From NCBI GenBank assembly GCA_965662355.1, contig CBFIHP010000024.1:1-64000 (forward strand): a stretch of DNA of 64,000 nt. Reading direction: 5' to 3'. A program made the position numbers and the translations under genes. Origin of the DNA: GCA-2683825 sp965662355. GTDB lineage: Bacteria > Planctomycetota > UBA1135 > GCA-002686595. Below the pieces are notes generated by a model. That model made no database searches and was not told where the DNA came from. It worked only from the letters and a program-made list of their open reading frames with translations. Positions 8,287 through 16,599 of this stretch are shown one piece after another; position 1 is the stretch's first letter, and each line of letters opens with the position of its first letter.

Positions 8287-8811
8287 CTACTTGCGCAGCT
8301 TCTTGATCACGGAGACGAGGTCCTTACCGTGGGTTCCGACCTTGACGCCCTTCTCGACGTGGCGCAGGACCCCCTTGTCGTCGAGCACGAAGGAGACCCG
8401 CTTGGCGTACATGCCCCGGAGTGTGCCGTACTTCTTTGCGGCGCTACCGTCGGGGTCGGAGAGGAGCTTGAAGTTCAGCTCCTGCTCTTCCCAGAAGATC
8501 GACAGATCCGCCACGCTGTCGGTGCTGAGGCCGTACACCTTGACGCCCAGGGACTTGAACTCTTTCGCTGCGTCCCGCAGCGAACAAACTTCTTTTGTTC
8601 ACCCGGGTGTCATGGCCTTGGGGAAGAAGGCCAGAACCGTCCAGTGCTTCTGGGGACCGCCGATGGCGACGAGCTCGGCCTCGTGGTCGTTCAAGCGGAA
8701 GGTCGGGGCTGGCTTCTCCAGATTGGGGAACGGCGAGACTTGCTCCTTCTCTTGCATGCCGCTCAAGAGCAGCGGTAGCGCGAGGAAGAGGGAGAAGGCG
8801 GGGTGTTTCAT
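8287..8811 (-). CDS. selenocysteine-containing BCP/PrxQ-type peroxiredoxin (UGA decoded as Sec)
   Basis: One continuous 174-residue frame from ATG 8811 is interrupted only by a TGA at 8601-8599. Before it the protein reads through a signal peptide and a normal Prx N-terminus (APTFRLNDHE, TVLAFFPKAMTPG). After the TGA it resumes in frame as TKEVCSLRDAAKEF and a complete Prx C-terminus (VYGLSTDSVADLSIFWEEQ, FKLLSDPDGSAAKKYG, RVSFVLDDKGVLRHV). The canonical BCP site is TPGCTxExC, so the UGA is codon 71 at exactly the peroxidatic cysteine, with resolving Cys76 five residues on. A perfect SECIS-like hairpin follows. The enzyme should reduce H2O2 or organic hydroperoxides outside the cytoplasm. Annotation that ignores Sec would give two broken fragments. 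Confidence 0.9.
8564..8584 (-). promoter_or_regulatory. bacterial SECIS element for the peroxiredoxin
   Basis: On the minus strand, 14 nt after the UGA, TTCGCTGCG pairs perfectly with CGCAGCGAA (9 bp) around the loop GGA. The loop lies 23 nt from the UGA and begins with two G residues. This meets the described bacterial SECIS pattern: a stem with a short apical loop, a G in the first two loop positions, about 16-37 nt from the UGA. It should bind SelB carrying Sec-tRNA. The stem is also coding sequence for residues 76-83. Confidence 0.82.
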
Positions 8812-9086
8812 GGGTTGCTCAGGTGACCAGGGCTGCGCAGGGTAGCACGCCCAGGTGGCGTTGCCTGCCGGACTTGGCGTGCTTGGCTGGTAGGCGGAGT
8901 GGAATTGGCTGCCCCCGCCCGTTTCAGGGGTCGCGGACGGACCACCACTACGGCACGCAACCGCCTTTCCAAACGCCAACCACTGCTCTTACAAAGACTT
9001 GCGTTTCTCTATCGGGCTTCGCTTAGCTTGACGACGGGCAGCTCCTCGCCGTCGAGCTTCATGGTCAAACCGGTTAGGGTTAGGGC

Positions 9087-11312
9087 GTGCTCACCGCCAA
9101 CAAGAACTGGGCCCTCCGAGCCCTCGAGACGATCAGCACGATCACGATCACGACGACGATCACGATCACGTCTACAGGTTGCAGCGCCTCCGACGAGCCC
9201 ACCTGGCAACCCAACCGCGAGGAGTTCGAACAGATCGCCCGCAGCCTTCAGGCCAGCTCCAACGACTGGATCGGCCTCGACACCGTGCGTCGACTCCGCA
9301 CCGCCCTCGCCCAGTCGGTACTCCCCGAATCCGATCGGCGCAAGCTCCAGAACAATCTCGCCGAGCGCCTCCTTCGTAACGGAGAGCTCGACGAGGCCCT
9401 CGAGATTCTCCAATCCCTCCTGGATCGCACCCCCCCCGACGGCCCCGCCGCCCCGGGATTGCACCGGCGCCTGGGAATCGCCTGGATGCGCCGCGCGGAG
9501 ATCGAGAACTGCGTCAAGCGCCACAACGCCGAGTGCTGCATTTTCCCCCTGGCTGGCGGCGGCCTCCACGCGGCGCGCGAGCCGGCTCGCAAGGCGCGTG
9601 AACATCTCGAACGCTTCCTCGTGGCCAAGCCCGGCAACCTCAAGGTGCGTTGGCTGATCAACGTGCTGGCGATGGCGCTCGGGGAATACCCCGAAGGTGT
9701 CTCCGCCGAGCTCCTGATTCCCCCGGCGCGGTTCCGATCGGAACACGAGGTAGGTCGCTTTCGTGATGTCGCACCCGGGCTGGGCGTCGATGCCTTCAGC
9801 CTTTGTGGGGGTGTCGCGATCGAGGACTTTGACGGCGATCAACGCCTGGACATTCTGACCTCCGCCTACGACCCGACCGAAGCGCTGCGCCTCTACCGTA
9901 ACGAAGGCGACGGCGGCTTCGAGGACATGGCCCGACAGAGCCGCGTCGACGATCAACTTGGCGGCTTCAACGTGCTGGCCGCGGACTACGATGCGGATGG
10001 GGACGTGGACGTGCTCGTCTTGCGTGGGGCGTGGTTGACGATCGACGGCGGGATCCGCAACAGCCTTCTGCAAAACAGGGGCGGAGTCTTCCACGACGTG
10101 ACGCGTCGTGCAGGGGTCGCCGAGCCCGCCCGCCCGACCCAAGCCGGCGTGTTTGGAGACTTCGACGACGACGGGATCCTGGACCTCTACCTCGGCAACG
10201 AGTCGATGAAGGACAGCGATCCGCACCAGGACTTCCCTTCACAGCTGTTCCGCGGCAAAGGCGACGGAACCTTCGCCGATCGGGCGCGGAAGGCAGGGGT
10301 CACGAACGATCGCTACTGCAAGGCGGTGACCGCCGGTGACTACGACAACGACGGCGATCTCGATCTCTATGCGTCCAACTTCGGTAAGAACCGGCTCTAC
10401 GAGAATCGCTCGGACGGCACCTTCCGCGATGTGGCCGTCGAGCTCGAGGTCGAAGAGCCCGCGGGCCGCAGCTTCGCGTCCTGGTTCTTCGATTACGACA
10501 ACGACGGATGGCTCGATCTCTTTTGCGCCTCGTACGAGGGAAGCATCGCGGACGTCTGTGCCGAGGCCCTCGGCAGGGAACGTGCCTCCCCGCGGCCGCG
10601 GCTCTACGCGAATACGCAGGGCCGCTTTCGCAACGTTACGGCCGAGGTCGGCCTGGATCGCTTCTTTCTCCCCATGGGGGCCAACTTCGGCGACATCGAC
10701 AACGACGGTTTTCTCGACCTGTACCTGACGACGGGCGATCCGCAGCTGGAGTCGATCATGCCCAACGTGATGTTGCGCAATGCGGCCGGGCTCGTGTTTC
10801 AGGACGTGACGAGTTCGGGTGGATTCGGTCACCTCCAGAAGGGTCATGGGGTGGCCTTCGCGGACCTGGACGATGACGGCGACCAGGACATCTATCACCA
10901 GCTCGGGGGGTTCTACCTGGGCGATCGTTTTCACAACGCGCTCTTCGAAAACCCTGGCCATGGGAACCACTTCCTGCACCTGAGGCTCAGGGGGGTGCGC
11001 TCCAATTGCACCGGGGTCGGGGCTCGCGTGGCACTCACGGTGCGCGATGCGCAAGGGGTGCGTGAGATCCATCGCGCGGTCGGGTCGGTCAGTAGCTTCG
11101 GTGGTTCCCCACTGCGGCTCGAGATCGGCCTGGGCGCGGCCCAGAGGATCGAGCGCCTCACGGTGCGTTGGCCCGGTGGAAAGGGCGAGGATGTCTTCAC
11201 GGATGTGCCGCTCGACGCGTACCTCGAAATCCGCGAGGGTGCGGACGCGCCCCTGGGGCTTCCCTTGCGTGCTTTCCGCTTTGGAGCAAGTGACTCCTCG
11301 AGGGGAGACTAA
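9087..11312 (+). CDS. FG-GAP / ASPIC-UnbV lipoprotein (CRTAC1-like)
   Basis: 741 residues from GTG 9087; an in-frame TAG at 9081 rules out an earlier start. The leader is unusual: a Thr/Ile repeat encoded by an ACGATC hexamer array, ending in a lipobox-like STGC. Residues about 40-210 are helical and TPR-like (RNGELDEALEILQSLLDRTP). From about 240 on there are repeated calcium-binding FG-GAP blades such as DFDGDQRLDIL, DYDADGDVDVLV, DFDDDGILDLYLGN, DYDNDGDLDLYASNFGKNRLYEN and DLDDDGDQDIY. The C-terminus is an ASPIC/UnbV domain (VGARVALTVRDAQG, IERLTVRWPGGKGEDV). Function is unknown; exposed binding or adhesion is likely. It is followed by a TPR lipoprotein gene 18 nt downstream. Confidence 0.88.
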   Translation: MLTANKNWALRALETISTITITTTITITSTGCSASDEPTWQPNREEFEQIARSLQASSNDWIGLDTVRRLRTALAQSVLPESDRRKLQNNLAERLLRNGELDEALEILQSLLDRTPPDGPAAPGLHRRLGIAWMRRAEIENCVKRHNAECCIFPLAGGGLHAAREPARKAREHLERFLVAKPGNLKVRWLINVLAMALGEYPEGVSAELLIPPARFRSEHEVGRFRDVAPGLGVDAFSLCGGVAIEDFDGDQRLDILTSAYDPTEALRLYRNEGDGGFEDMARQSRVDDQLGGFNVLAADYDADGDVDVLVLRGAWLTIDGGIRNSLLQNRGGVFHDVTRRAGVAEPARPTQAGVFGDFDDDGILDLYLGNESMKDSDPHQDFPSQLFRGKGDGTFADRARKAGVTNDRYCKAVTAGDYDNDGDLDLYASNFGKNRLYENRSDGTFRDVAVELEVEEPAGRSFASWFFDYDNDGWLDLFCASYEGSIADVCAEALGRERASPRPRLYANTQGRFRNVTAEVGLDRFFLPMGANFGDIDNDGFLDLYLTTGDPQLESIMPNVMLRNAAGLVFQDVTSSGGFGHLQKGHGVAFADLDDDGDQDIYHQLGGFYLGDRFHNALFENPGHGNHFLHLRLRGVRSNCTGVGARVALTVRDAQGVREIHRAVGSVSSFGGSPLRLEIGLGAAQRIERLTVRWPGGKGEDVFTDVPLDAYLEIREGADAPLGLPLRAFRFGASDSSRGD
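9129..9170 (+). repeat. ACGATC-type hexamer repeat in a signal peptide
   Basis: About 42 nt of imperfect ACGATC/ACGACG repeats encode alternating Thr and Ile in the leader of the FG-GAP lipoprotein. Each unit is six bases, so gain or loss keeps the frame and would change only the length of the leader. Confidence 0.85.
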
Positions 11313-11330
11313 GATCCGCGATCTGCGTTC

Positions 11331-12512
11331 ATGCGCTTCCTGCCCGAGACACTCGCCCTGGTCCTGCTTCCGTTCGCCGCCTGTTCCGGTGGGGCGGAAG
11401 GACCGTTGCTGCCCGCGGTCGAGCTGAGCTCGATCGAGCCTGCCGTCGCTCGACGGATCGAGGCGGCGCTGGCGAACCTGCGCGGGAACCCCGAGAGTCC
11501 ACAGGCCTGGCGGGCGCTGGGGCTGCTCTACGAAGCGAATGACTTCCTGAACCTGGCGGCCGATTGCTATCGCGCGGCCCTCGAGCTCGGCACCGACGCC
11601 CAGCTGTTCTACCGGCTCGGCATCGTCTCGGCTTCCGCGGGAGAACACGAACAGGCGATCGAGGCCATGTCGCGCTGCGTCGCACTCGAGGACACGTACG
11701 CCCCGGCTCACTGGCGGCTCGGGAGCTATCTGTTCGACCAGAACGACTTCGAAGGCGCGGAGCGTGAATTCCAGGAGGCGCGTCGGCTGGATCCCAAGCA
11801 CCTGGGCGGATGGACGGGACTGGCCCGCATCCGACTCCAGCGCGGAGAAGGAGAAGCGGCCATCGAGACCTTGAACGGTGCCCTGAAGTTGAAACCGCGT
11901 GCTCCGTTGGTGCGCAAGCTCCTGCGCTCGGCCTACTTCGAAGCCGGACGCATCGAGGAGGCGCGTGCCCTGCACGTCCCCTGGGAGCGCATCGGTTCCA
12001 TGGGCGGCGATCCCTGGCAACGGGAGATCCGCGCGCTGCGCATCAAGCCCCCGATGGAGCTCGCCCTGGATCGCCTGCGGGCCGGTGACCATCAGGGGGC
12101 CGTGGACCTGATGGAGCCCTTCGTACGCGAGAATCCGCGGGACCCGAACGCCTATGCCTACCTGGCCTCGGGGCATCTCGGCTTGGGACGCATCTCCCTG
12201 GCCAAGAAGACGCTGGCCAGGGCCTTGGAGCAGGACGCGGATAGCACGGTCGTGTTGCGCGTGCTCGCTTCGTTGCACCAAGCGGCTAACGAAGTCGAGG
12301 AGGCCCTCTCCGTCCTGGAACGCATCCTCGCCATCGATGCTCTGGATCTGGAGGCGTGGCGCCAAAAGGGCGATCTAAAAGCGCGTCTCGGTCGCGACCG
12401 TGAAGCCATCGAGGCCTGGCGTCAGGTCGTGCGCTTCGACGAACGGGATGAGGAACTCCTCGGACGGATCGATAGCACCGAGGCCCGCCTTGCGAAGGCC
12501 AAGAAGCAATGA
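11331..12512 (+). CDS. tetratricopeptide-repeat lipoprotein
   Basis: 393 residues from ATG 11331. The N-terminus (LALVLLPFAACSGG) is a lipoprotein signal with Cys18 as the lipidation site. Most of the rest is TPR helices, for example AWRALGLLYEANDFLNLAADC, AQLFYRLGIVSASAGEHEQA, APAHWRLGSYLFDQNDFEGA and AYAYLASGHLGLGRISLAKK. The gene lies between two FG-GAP/UnbV lipoprotein genes, 18 nt after the first and overlapping the second by ATGA. A scaffold or assembly partner for those proteins is inferred from this arrangement, not shown. Confidence 0.9.
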   Translation: MRFLPETLALVLLPFAACSGGAEGPLLPAVELSSIEPAVARRIEAALANLRGNPESPQAWRALGLLYEANDFLNLAADCYRAALELGTDAQLFYRLGIVSASAGEHEQAIEAMSRCVALEDTYAPAHWRLGSYLFDQNDFEGAEREFQEARRLDPKHLGGWTGLARIRLQRGEGEAAIETLNGALKLKPRAPLVRKLLRSAYFEAGRIEEARALHVPWERIGSMGGDPWQREIRALRIKPPMELALDRLRAGDHQGAVDLMEPFVRENPRDPNAYAYLASGHLGLGRISLAKKTLARALEQDADSTVVLRVLASLHQAANEVEEALSVLERILAIDALDLEAWRQKGDLKARLGRDREAIEAWRQVVRFDERDEELLGRIDSTEARLAKAKKQ

Positions 12513-14218
12513 CCATGCGCTTGCTTCTCGGCTTCTTGCTCGTGGGAGTGCTCACAGCGTGCGATGCCGAAACGCCCCAGAACATCGCTGGCACCGCCGG
12601 CACCACGTCAATGTCTCCGAAGGGGCCAGCGTGGTTCGAAGAGAGCGCGCGAGAACGGGGACTCGACTTTCGCCACGCTTCAGGTCACGAAGAGCGCTTC
12701 CTCTATCCGGAGATCATCGGTGGGGGCGGAGCGCTCTTCGACATGGACGCCGACGGCGATCTCGATGCCTACCTCGTCCAATCCGGAAGCCTCATCCATC
12801 CGAAGCAGAGCCCCGGAAACCAGCTCTTCGTCAACGACGGCCAGGGGCGCTTCGACGACGTCAGCAAGGGCAGCGGTGCGTCCGATACGGGCTACGGCAT
12901 GGGGGCTGCGGTCGGCGATGTCGATGGCGACGGAGACGTCGATCTCTACGTCACGAACCTCGCTGCCAATACCCTCCTGCGAAACACCGGAGGCGGAACG
13001 TTTCAGGACATCACGGTGGAGAGCGGTACCGGCGAGAAACTCTGGAGCTCGAGCGCGGCCTTTTTCGATCCGGATCGTGACGGCGACCTGGACCTCTTCT
13101 GTGTCAACTATCTCTTCTGGTCGGTCGGTGGCGAGCGCGTTTGTTACGTGCAACCCCTGGGCGAGACGTACTGCGGACCCAAGGCCTACGACAGCCCGGC
13201 GCCGGACACGCTCTATGCGAACCAGGGCGATGGGAGCTTCGAGAACATCTCCGGCGGGGCCGGCCTCCTGCGGAGTTTCGGCAACGGTCTTGGCATCGCC
13301 TGCGCCGACTTCGACGTCGATGGCAAACCCGATGTCTTCGTCGCCAACGACGGCAACCTGGATCAGTTGTGGATCCAGACCGAGTCCCTGGTTTTCGAGG
13401 ATCAGGGGGTTGCCTTCGGTTGCGGAGCCGACATGGATGGTCGTATCAAGGCCGGGATGGGGGTCTCCGTGGGCGACCTCGACGACGATGGCGACGAGGA
13501 CCTCATGGTCGTCAATCTCGACAACGAACCGGACTCGCTCTTTCTGAACCAGCGCACGCACTTCGTCGATCGCACGGCCGTCTCCGGGCTCAAGGGCGCG
13601 ACGCAATCCTACACACGTTTCGGCGTGGGCTTCCCCGACCTGGACAACGACGGCATCGTGGATCTGTACCTGGCCAACGGACGCGTCGCCTTGCGCGCGG
13701 AGTCGTACGCCGATGATCCGTTGGCGGAACCGAATCTGCTCTTTCGTGGGGTCCTGTCGGGTGGCAGAAAATTCGTGGGTTTCGAGGAAGTCCTACCCCG
13801 GGGAGGGACCACCGAAGAGCTCATCGCCACGAGCCGGGCGGCGTGTTTTGGCGATGTCGATGGGGACGGCGGTGTCGACATCCTGGTCGTGAACAAGGAC
13901 GCCCCCGCGTACCTGCTGATGAACCGGGTACCCCAGCGGGGGAACTGGATTCGCGTGCGCGCGCTGGATGCCAGAGGTTCCGATGCAATCGGAGCCGTCA
14001 TCGAGATCACCCTGGGCGCTCGTTCCGTGATGCGGGTGGTACGCAGCAGCTACAGCTACCTCGCTGCCAGTGATCTCGCCGTGCACTATGGGCTGGGCAC
14101 TCATGCGCAAGCCCGCTCGGTCAAGGTGCGCTGGCTCGATGGCGAGCAAGAGGACTTCGGAGCACTTTCCGCCAACCGGGAATGGGAGTTGCGCCGGGGC
14201 GCGGGGGCCGGCCGTTAG
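12509..14218 (+). CDS. FG-GAP / ASPIC-UnbV lipoprotein (CRTAC1 family)
   Basis: 569 residues from ATG 12509, overlapping the TPR gene. The leader ends in GVLTACDAE, giving a lipobox with Cys18. FG-GAP repeats follow: DMDADGDLDAYLVQS, DVDGDGDVDLYVTN, DPDRDGDLDLFCVNYLFW, DFDVDGKPDVFVAN, DLDDDGDEDLMVVN and DLDNDGIVDLYLANG. The C-terminal UnbV domain has GAVIEITLGARSVMRVV, YLAASDLAVHYGLG and VKVRWLDGEQEDF. Of the two FG-GAP proteins here this is the closer match to the classic CRTAC1 layout. It is anchored in a membrane facing outside the cytoplasm; its partner or ligand is unknown. Confidence 0.9.
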   Translation: MTMRLLLGFLLVGVLTACDAETPQNIAGTAGTTSMSPKGPAWFEESARERGLDFRHASGHEERFLYPEIIGGGGALFDMDADGDLDAYLVQSGSLIHPKQSPGNQLFVNDGQGRFDDVSKGSGASDTGYGMGAAVGDVDGDGDVDLYVTNLAANTLLRNTGGGTFQDITVESGTGEKLWSSSAAFFDPDRDGDLDLFCVNYLFWSVGGERVCYVQPLGETYCGPKAYDSPAPDTLYANQGDGSFENISGGAGLLRSFGNGLGIACADFDVDGKPDVFVANDGNLDQLWIQTESLVFEDQGVAFGCGADMDGRIKAGMGVSVGDLDDDGDEDLMVVNLDNEPDSLFLNQRTHFVDRTAVSGLKGATQSYTRFGVGFPDLDNDGIVDLYLANGRVALRAESYADDPLAEPNLLFRGVLSGGRKFVGFEEVLPRGGTTEELIATSRAACFGDVDGDGGVDILVVNKDAPAYLLMNRVPQRGNWIRVRALDARGSDAIGAVIEITLGARSVMRVVRSSYSYLAASDLAVHYGLGTHAQARSVKVRWLDGEQEDFGALSANREWELRRGAGAGR

Positions 14219-14563
14219 GCGGCACCTGCGGCTGTCACGACGTGGCTCTCAGCTTCTCGTGCCGCTCGAGCTCGGGTTGCTTCTGACGAAGACCCGCTTC
14301 GGGGTCGGTCGCTGGTTCAAACGTTGCAGAAATTTCCAGAACGACAACCAAACGGGAAACAAACGCGAGTGTCGGTGGCGCAAGTAAGGTAGCGGTTCGT
14401 GGCGCGGGGCCTTGGAACTGACTTGCATGCTCATGGGCTCCCTTACGACGAGTCCGGCGGCGACTTTCAGATCGAATCCGGTTTTTTTGGTTCGAGTTAT
14501 TGGGCGTGCCTTCGAAACCCGCGTAGGTGTGCCCCCAGCGCGGAGCTGGGTTAGGCTCTGTGG
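14219..14563. other. 345-bp intergenic region
   Basis: No reading frame on either strand has recognisable features, and I see no strong terminator or repeat. It presumably contains the end of the FG-GAP transcript and the promoter for the dimethylargininase gene, but I cannot assign -35/-10 boxes with confidence. Confidence 0.4.
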
Positions 14564-15334
14564 ATGCTGGCCATCGTTAGGGAGGTACCGCGCAGTGTCG
14601 TCGATGGGGAGCGCACTCATATCGAACGAGAGCCCATCGATCTCGACCTGGCGCGCAAGGAGCATCGCCTTTACACAGAGGCCCTTGCGAATCTCGGATG
14701 TGAGATCGTCTCGCTTCCGGAGCTGCCATATCTTCCCGATTCCGTTTTCGTCGAGGACACCGCCTTGGTTCTCGACGAACTGGCGCTTCTCACGCGTCCC
14801 GGTGCGGCTTCGCGGCGGCCCGAGGTCGATGCGATCGCCCCGGTACTTGCCACGTATCGAGCCGTGCAGCGGATCGAGGCTCCCGCGACGTTGGATGGCG
14901 GAGACATTTTGCGATTCGGGAAAAAGATCTTCGTCGGGCTCAGCTCCCGCTCGGGCCCGGAAGGCGTGAGGGCTCTCGCCGATATCCTGGAACCGAGGGG
15001 ATACGCGGTCGAAGGTGTTTCGTTGCACGACTGTCTGCACCTGAAATCAGCGGTTTCCGTCGTCGCTCCGGACACGCTGCTCGTCCAGCCCCAATGGGTC
15101 GACTCCGGAGCCTTCGACGCGGCTCGGATCCTGCACGTCGATCCCGATCCTGCCGAGTGCTTTGCGGCGAACGCCGTGTACTGCGGCGAGCGAGTCCTGC
15201 TCGCCGATGCATTCCCACGCACGCGCGAGCGGCTCGAAGGTGTCGGCCTCGAGGTCGTCTCGGTGCCTGCCGGACAGCTGGCCAAGGCCGAGGGCGGTGT
15301 CACATGCTGCTCGCTGCTCCTGGGCAGGAGCTGA
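14564..15334 (+). CDS. dimethylarginine dimethylaminohydrolase (dimethylargininase)
   Basis: 256 residues from ATG 14564, full length for the bacterial family. Family signatures in order: IEREPIDLDLARKEHRLY, LPDSVFVEDTALVLDE, APATLDGGDIL, KKIFVGLSSRSGPEG, the catalytic-histidine segment CLHLKSAVSVV, and the catalytic-cysteine segment EGGVTCCSLLLG near the C-terminus. The enzyme hydrolyses N-omega-methylated arginines to citrulline and methylamines; some relatives prefer other guanidines. All catalytic residues appear present. No signal peptide, so cytoplasmic. The DegT-fold gene starts 39 nt downstream on the same strand and is probably cotranscribed. Confidence 0.93.
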   Translation: MLAIVREVPRSVVDGERTHIEREPIDLDLARKEHRLYTEALANLGCEIVSLPELPYLPDSVFVEDTALVLDELALLTRPGAASRRPEVDAIAPVLATYRAVQRIEAPATLDGGDILRFGKKIFVGLSSRSGPEGVRALADILEPRGYAVEGVSLHDCLHLKSAVSVVAPDTLLVQPQWVDSGAFDAARILHVDPDPAECFAANAVYCGERVLLADAFPRTRERLEGVGLEVVSVPAGQLAKAEGGVTCCSLLLGRS

Positions 15335-15373
15335 CGGTACCGCCGCAGCCCGTGCTCCAGCATTCAGGTGGGA

Positions 15374-16561
15374 ATGCCGAAAGCTAGGGACGTGAATTCC
15401 AATCCGGCAACTCCTTTCCCGGCCATGTCCCGGGCCTTCGTGGATCAGGACGACATCGACGCGGTGGTCGAGGCCTTGCGCGGTGCGCGGCTCAGCGACG
15501 GCCCCTGTGTGCGTGTCTTCGAGGAAGCCCTACGCAAGCAGTCGGGGGCGTCCCAGGCCATCGCCACTTCGAGTGGGAGCGCGGCTCGGCATGCGCTGTA
15601 TCACGCCCTCGGCGTCGGAGTGGGACGTTGTGTACTCACCTCGGCCAGCGCGCCTGCTTCGACGGCACTGTCGGCGCAGATTTCCGGGGGAGAGGTGGAG
15701 TTCATCGACATCGATGCGCATACGGCCAATATCAACGTCACCCAGCTCGAGCGCCGTCTGGCCGAGGGTCCGATCCCGCATGTTGTCACGCTGGTGCACT
15801 CGGGGGGGTTGCCCTGCGACATGGAGTGGATCCTTGCCTTGCGCAAACGCTACGACTTCGAGCTGGTCGAGGACGGTGCTTACGCCTTCGGTGCGCGCTA
15901 TCGCGTGGAGGGCCGCTGGTATCGCATCGGTGAACACCCGGATGTCCGCGCGGCGATTCTTTCCTTCAACAGTGAGCAGCAGATCACCACCGGTGAGGGA
16001 GGGGCGATCCTGACCTCGGACACCGCCCTCGCGGAGAAGCTCCGACGCCTGCGTTCGCACGGGATGGACTCCAGCCTCGACGTCCATGCCATCGAGGAAC
16101 CCGGTGGCCCCAGCGAGCTCGGATTCAACTACCGCATGAGCGAGTTGCAGGCCGCCCTCGGTACGAGTCAGCTGAAGAAGCTCCCGGAGTTCATCGCGGC
16201 CCGACGAGAGATCGCGATGCGCTACATGGACGAGCTGGTCGACTTCGAGTTTCTCAACGCCGGGGGGCTCGATCGTGAACATGCTTACGGCCGCTTCGTC
16301 ATTCGCACCCATGGTTCCGAGCGCGAGGCCCTTTTGTATTTTCTGCGGGAGCGCGGTGTGTGGACGGAGCCGGTGGACTTTGCCCTGCCCCAGGCGCCAT
16401 GGTTCCGAGCTCGAACCGGAGGGAGCTCCTTCCCGGTCGCCGAGGCCCATGCCCTGCGGGCCCTCGCCCTGCCGATCTGCCCCGCGCTGTCCGAAAGCGA
16501 ACAGGCTCGTGTGATCCACGGCCTGTGCGAGTGGCGCGCCCTGGCCCGTCGCGCCGGGTAG
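15374..16561 (+). CDS. DegT/DnrJ/EryC1-fold protein lacking the PLP lysine
   Basis: 395 residues from ATG 15374; a GTG six bases upstream is an alternative. The fold-type I aminotransferase pattern is clear: an early substrate loop (SDGPCVRVFEEAL), ATSSGSAARHALYHAL, LVEDGAYAFGA with the PLP-pyridine aspartate, ITTGEGGAIL, and LGFNYRMSELQAALG. In sugar aminotransferases the segment before TTGEGG is SFHxxK. Here it is SFNSEQQ, so the Schiff-base lysine is Gln202. ColD-type dehydratases carry His there, but Gln is unusual. The protein probably cannot transaminate. It may be a dehydratase-like or binding protein. Neighbours (dimethylargininase, M1 peptidase) do not reveal a sugar pathway. Confidence 0.85.
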   Translation: MPKARDVNSNPATPFPAMSRAFVDQDDIDAVVEALRGARLSDGPCVRVFEEALRKQSGASQAIATSSGSAARHALYHALGVGVGRCVLTSASAPASTALSAQISGGEVEFIDIDAHTANINVTQLERRLAEGPIPHVVTLVHSGGLPCDMEWILALRKRYDFELVEDGAYAFGARYRVEGRWYRIGEHPDVRAAILSFNSEQQITTGEGGAILTSDTALAEKLRRLRSHGMDSSLDVHAIEEPGGPSELGFNYRMSELQAALGTSQLKKLPEFIAARREIAMRYMDELVDFEFLNAGGLDREHAYGRFVIRTHGSEREALLYFLRERGVWTEPVDFALPQAPWFRARTGGSSFPVAEAHALRALALPICPALSESEQARVIHGLCEWRALARRAG

Positions 16562-16599
16562 TCGATCGCAAGACGGGGCGCAGTTGCTAACCTGCGTCC

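Noticed and set aside
9011..9062. Short minus-strand frame ending MKLDGEELPVVKLSEAR, reminiscent of part of nicotinate phosphoribosyltransferase
   Set aside because: Only about 17 convincing residues, no other family blocks upstream or downstream, and it overlaps the FG-GAP start region; chance similarity is more likely than a pseudogene.
9074..9085. Telomere-like TTAGGGTTAGGG
   Set aside because: Only two units in an interior gene leader, and the first AGGG fits a ribosome-binding site 7 nt before the GTG start at 9087.
10239..12365. 708-codon minus-strand open frame opposite the FG-GAP and TPR genes
   Set aside because: It is antisense to strongly supported genes and shows only the mirrored acidic/valine bias of GC-rich coding strands; no family motif or ribosome site.
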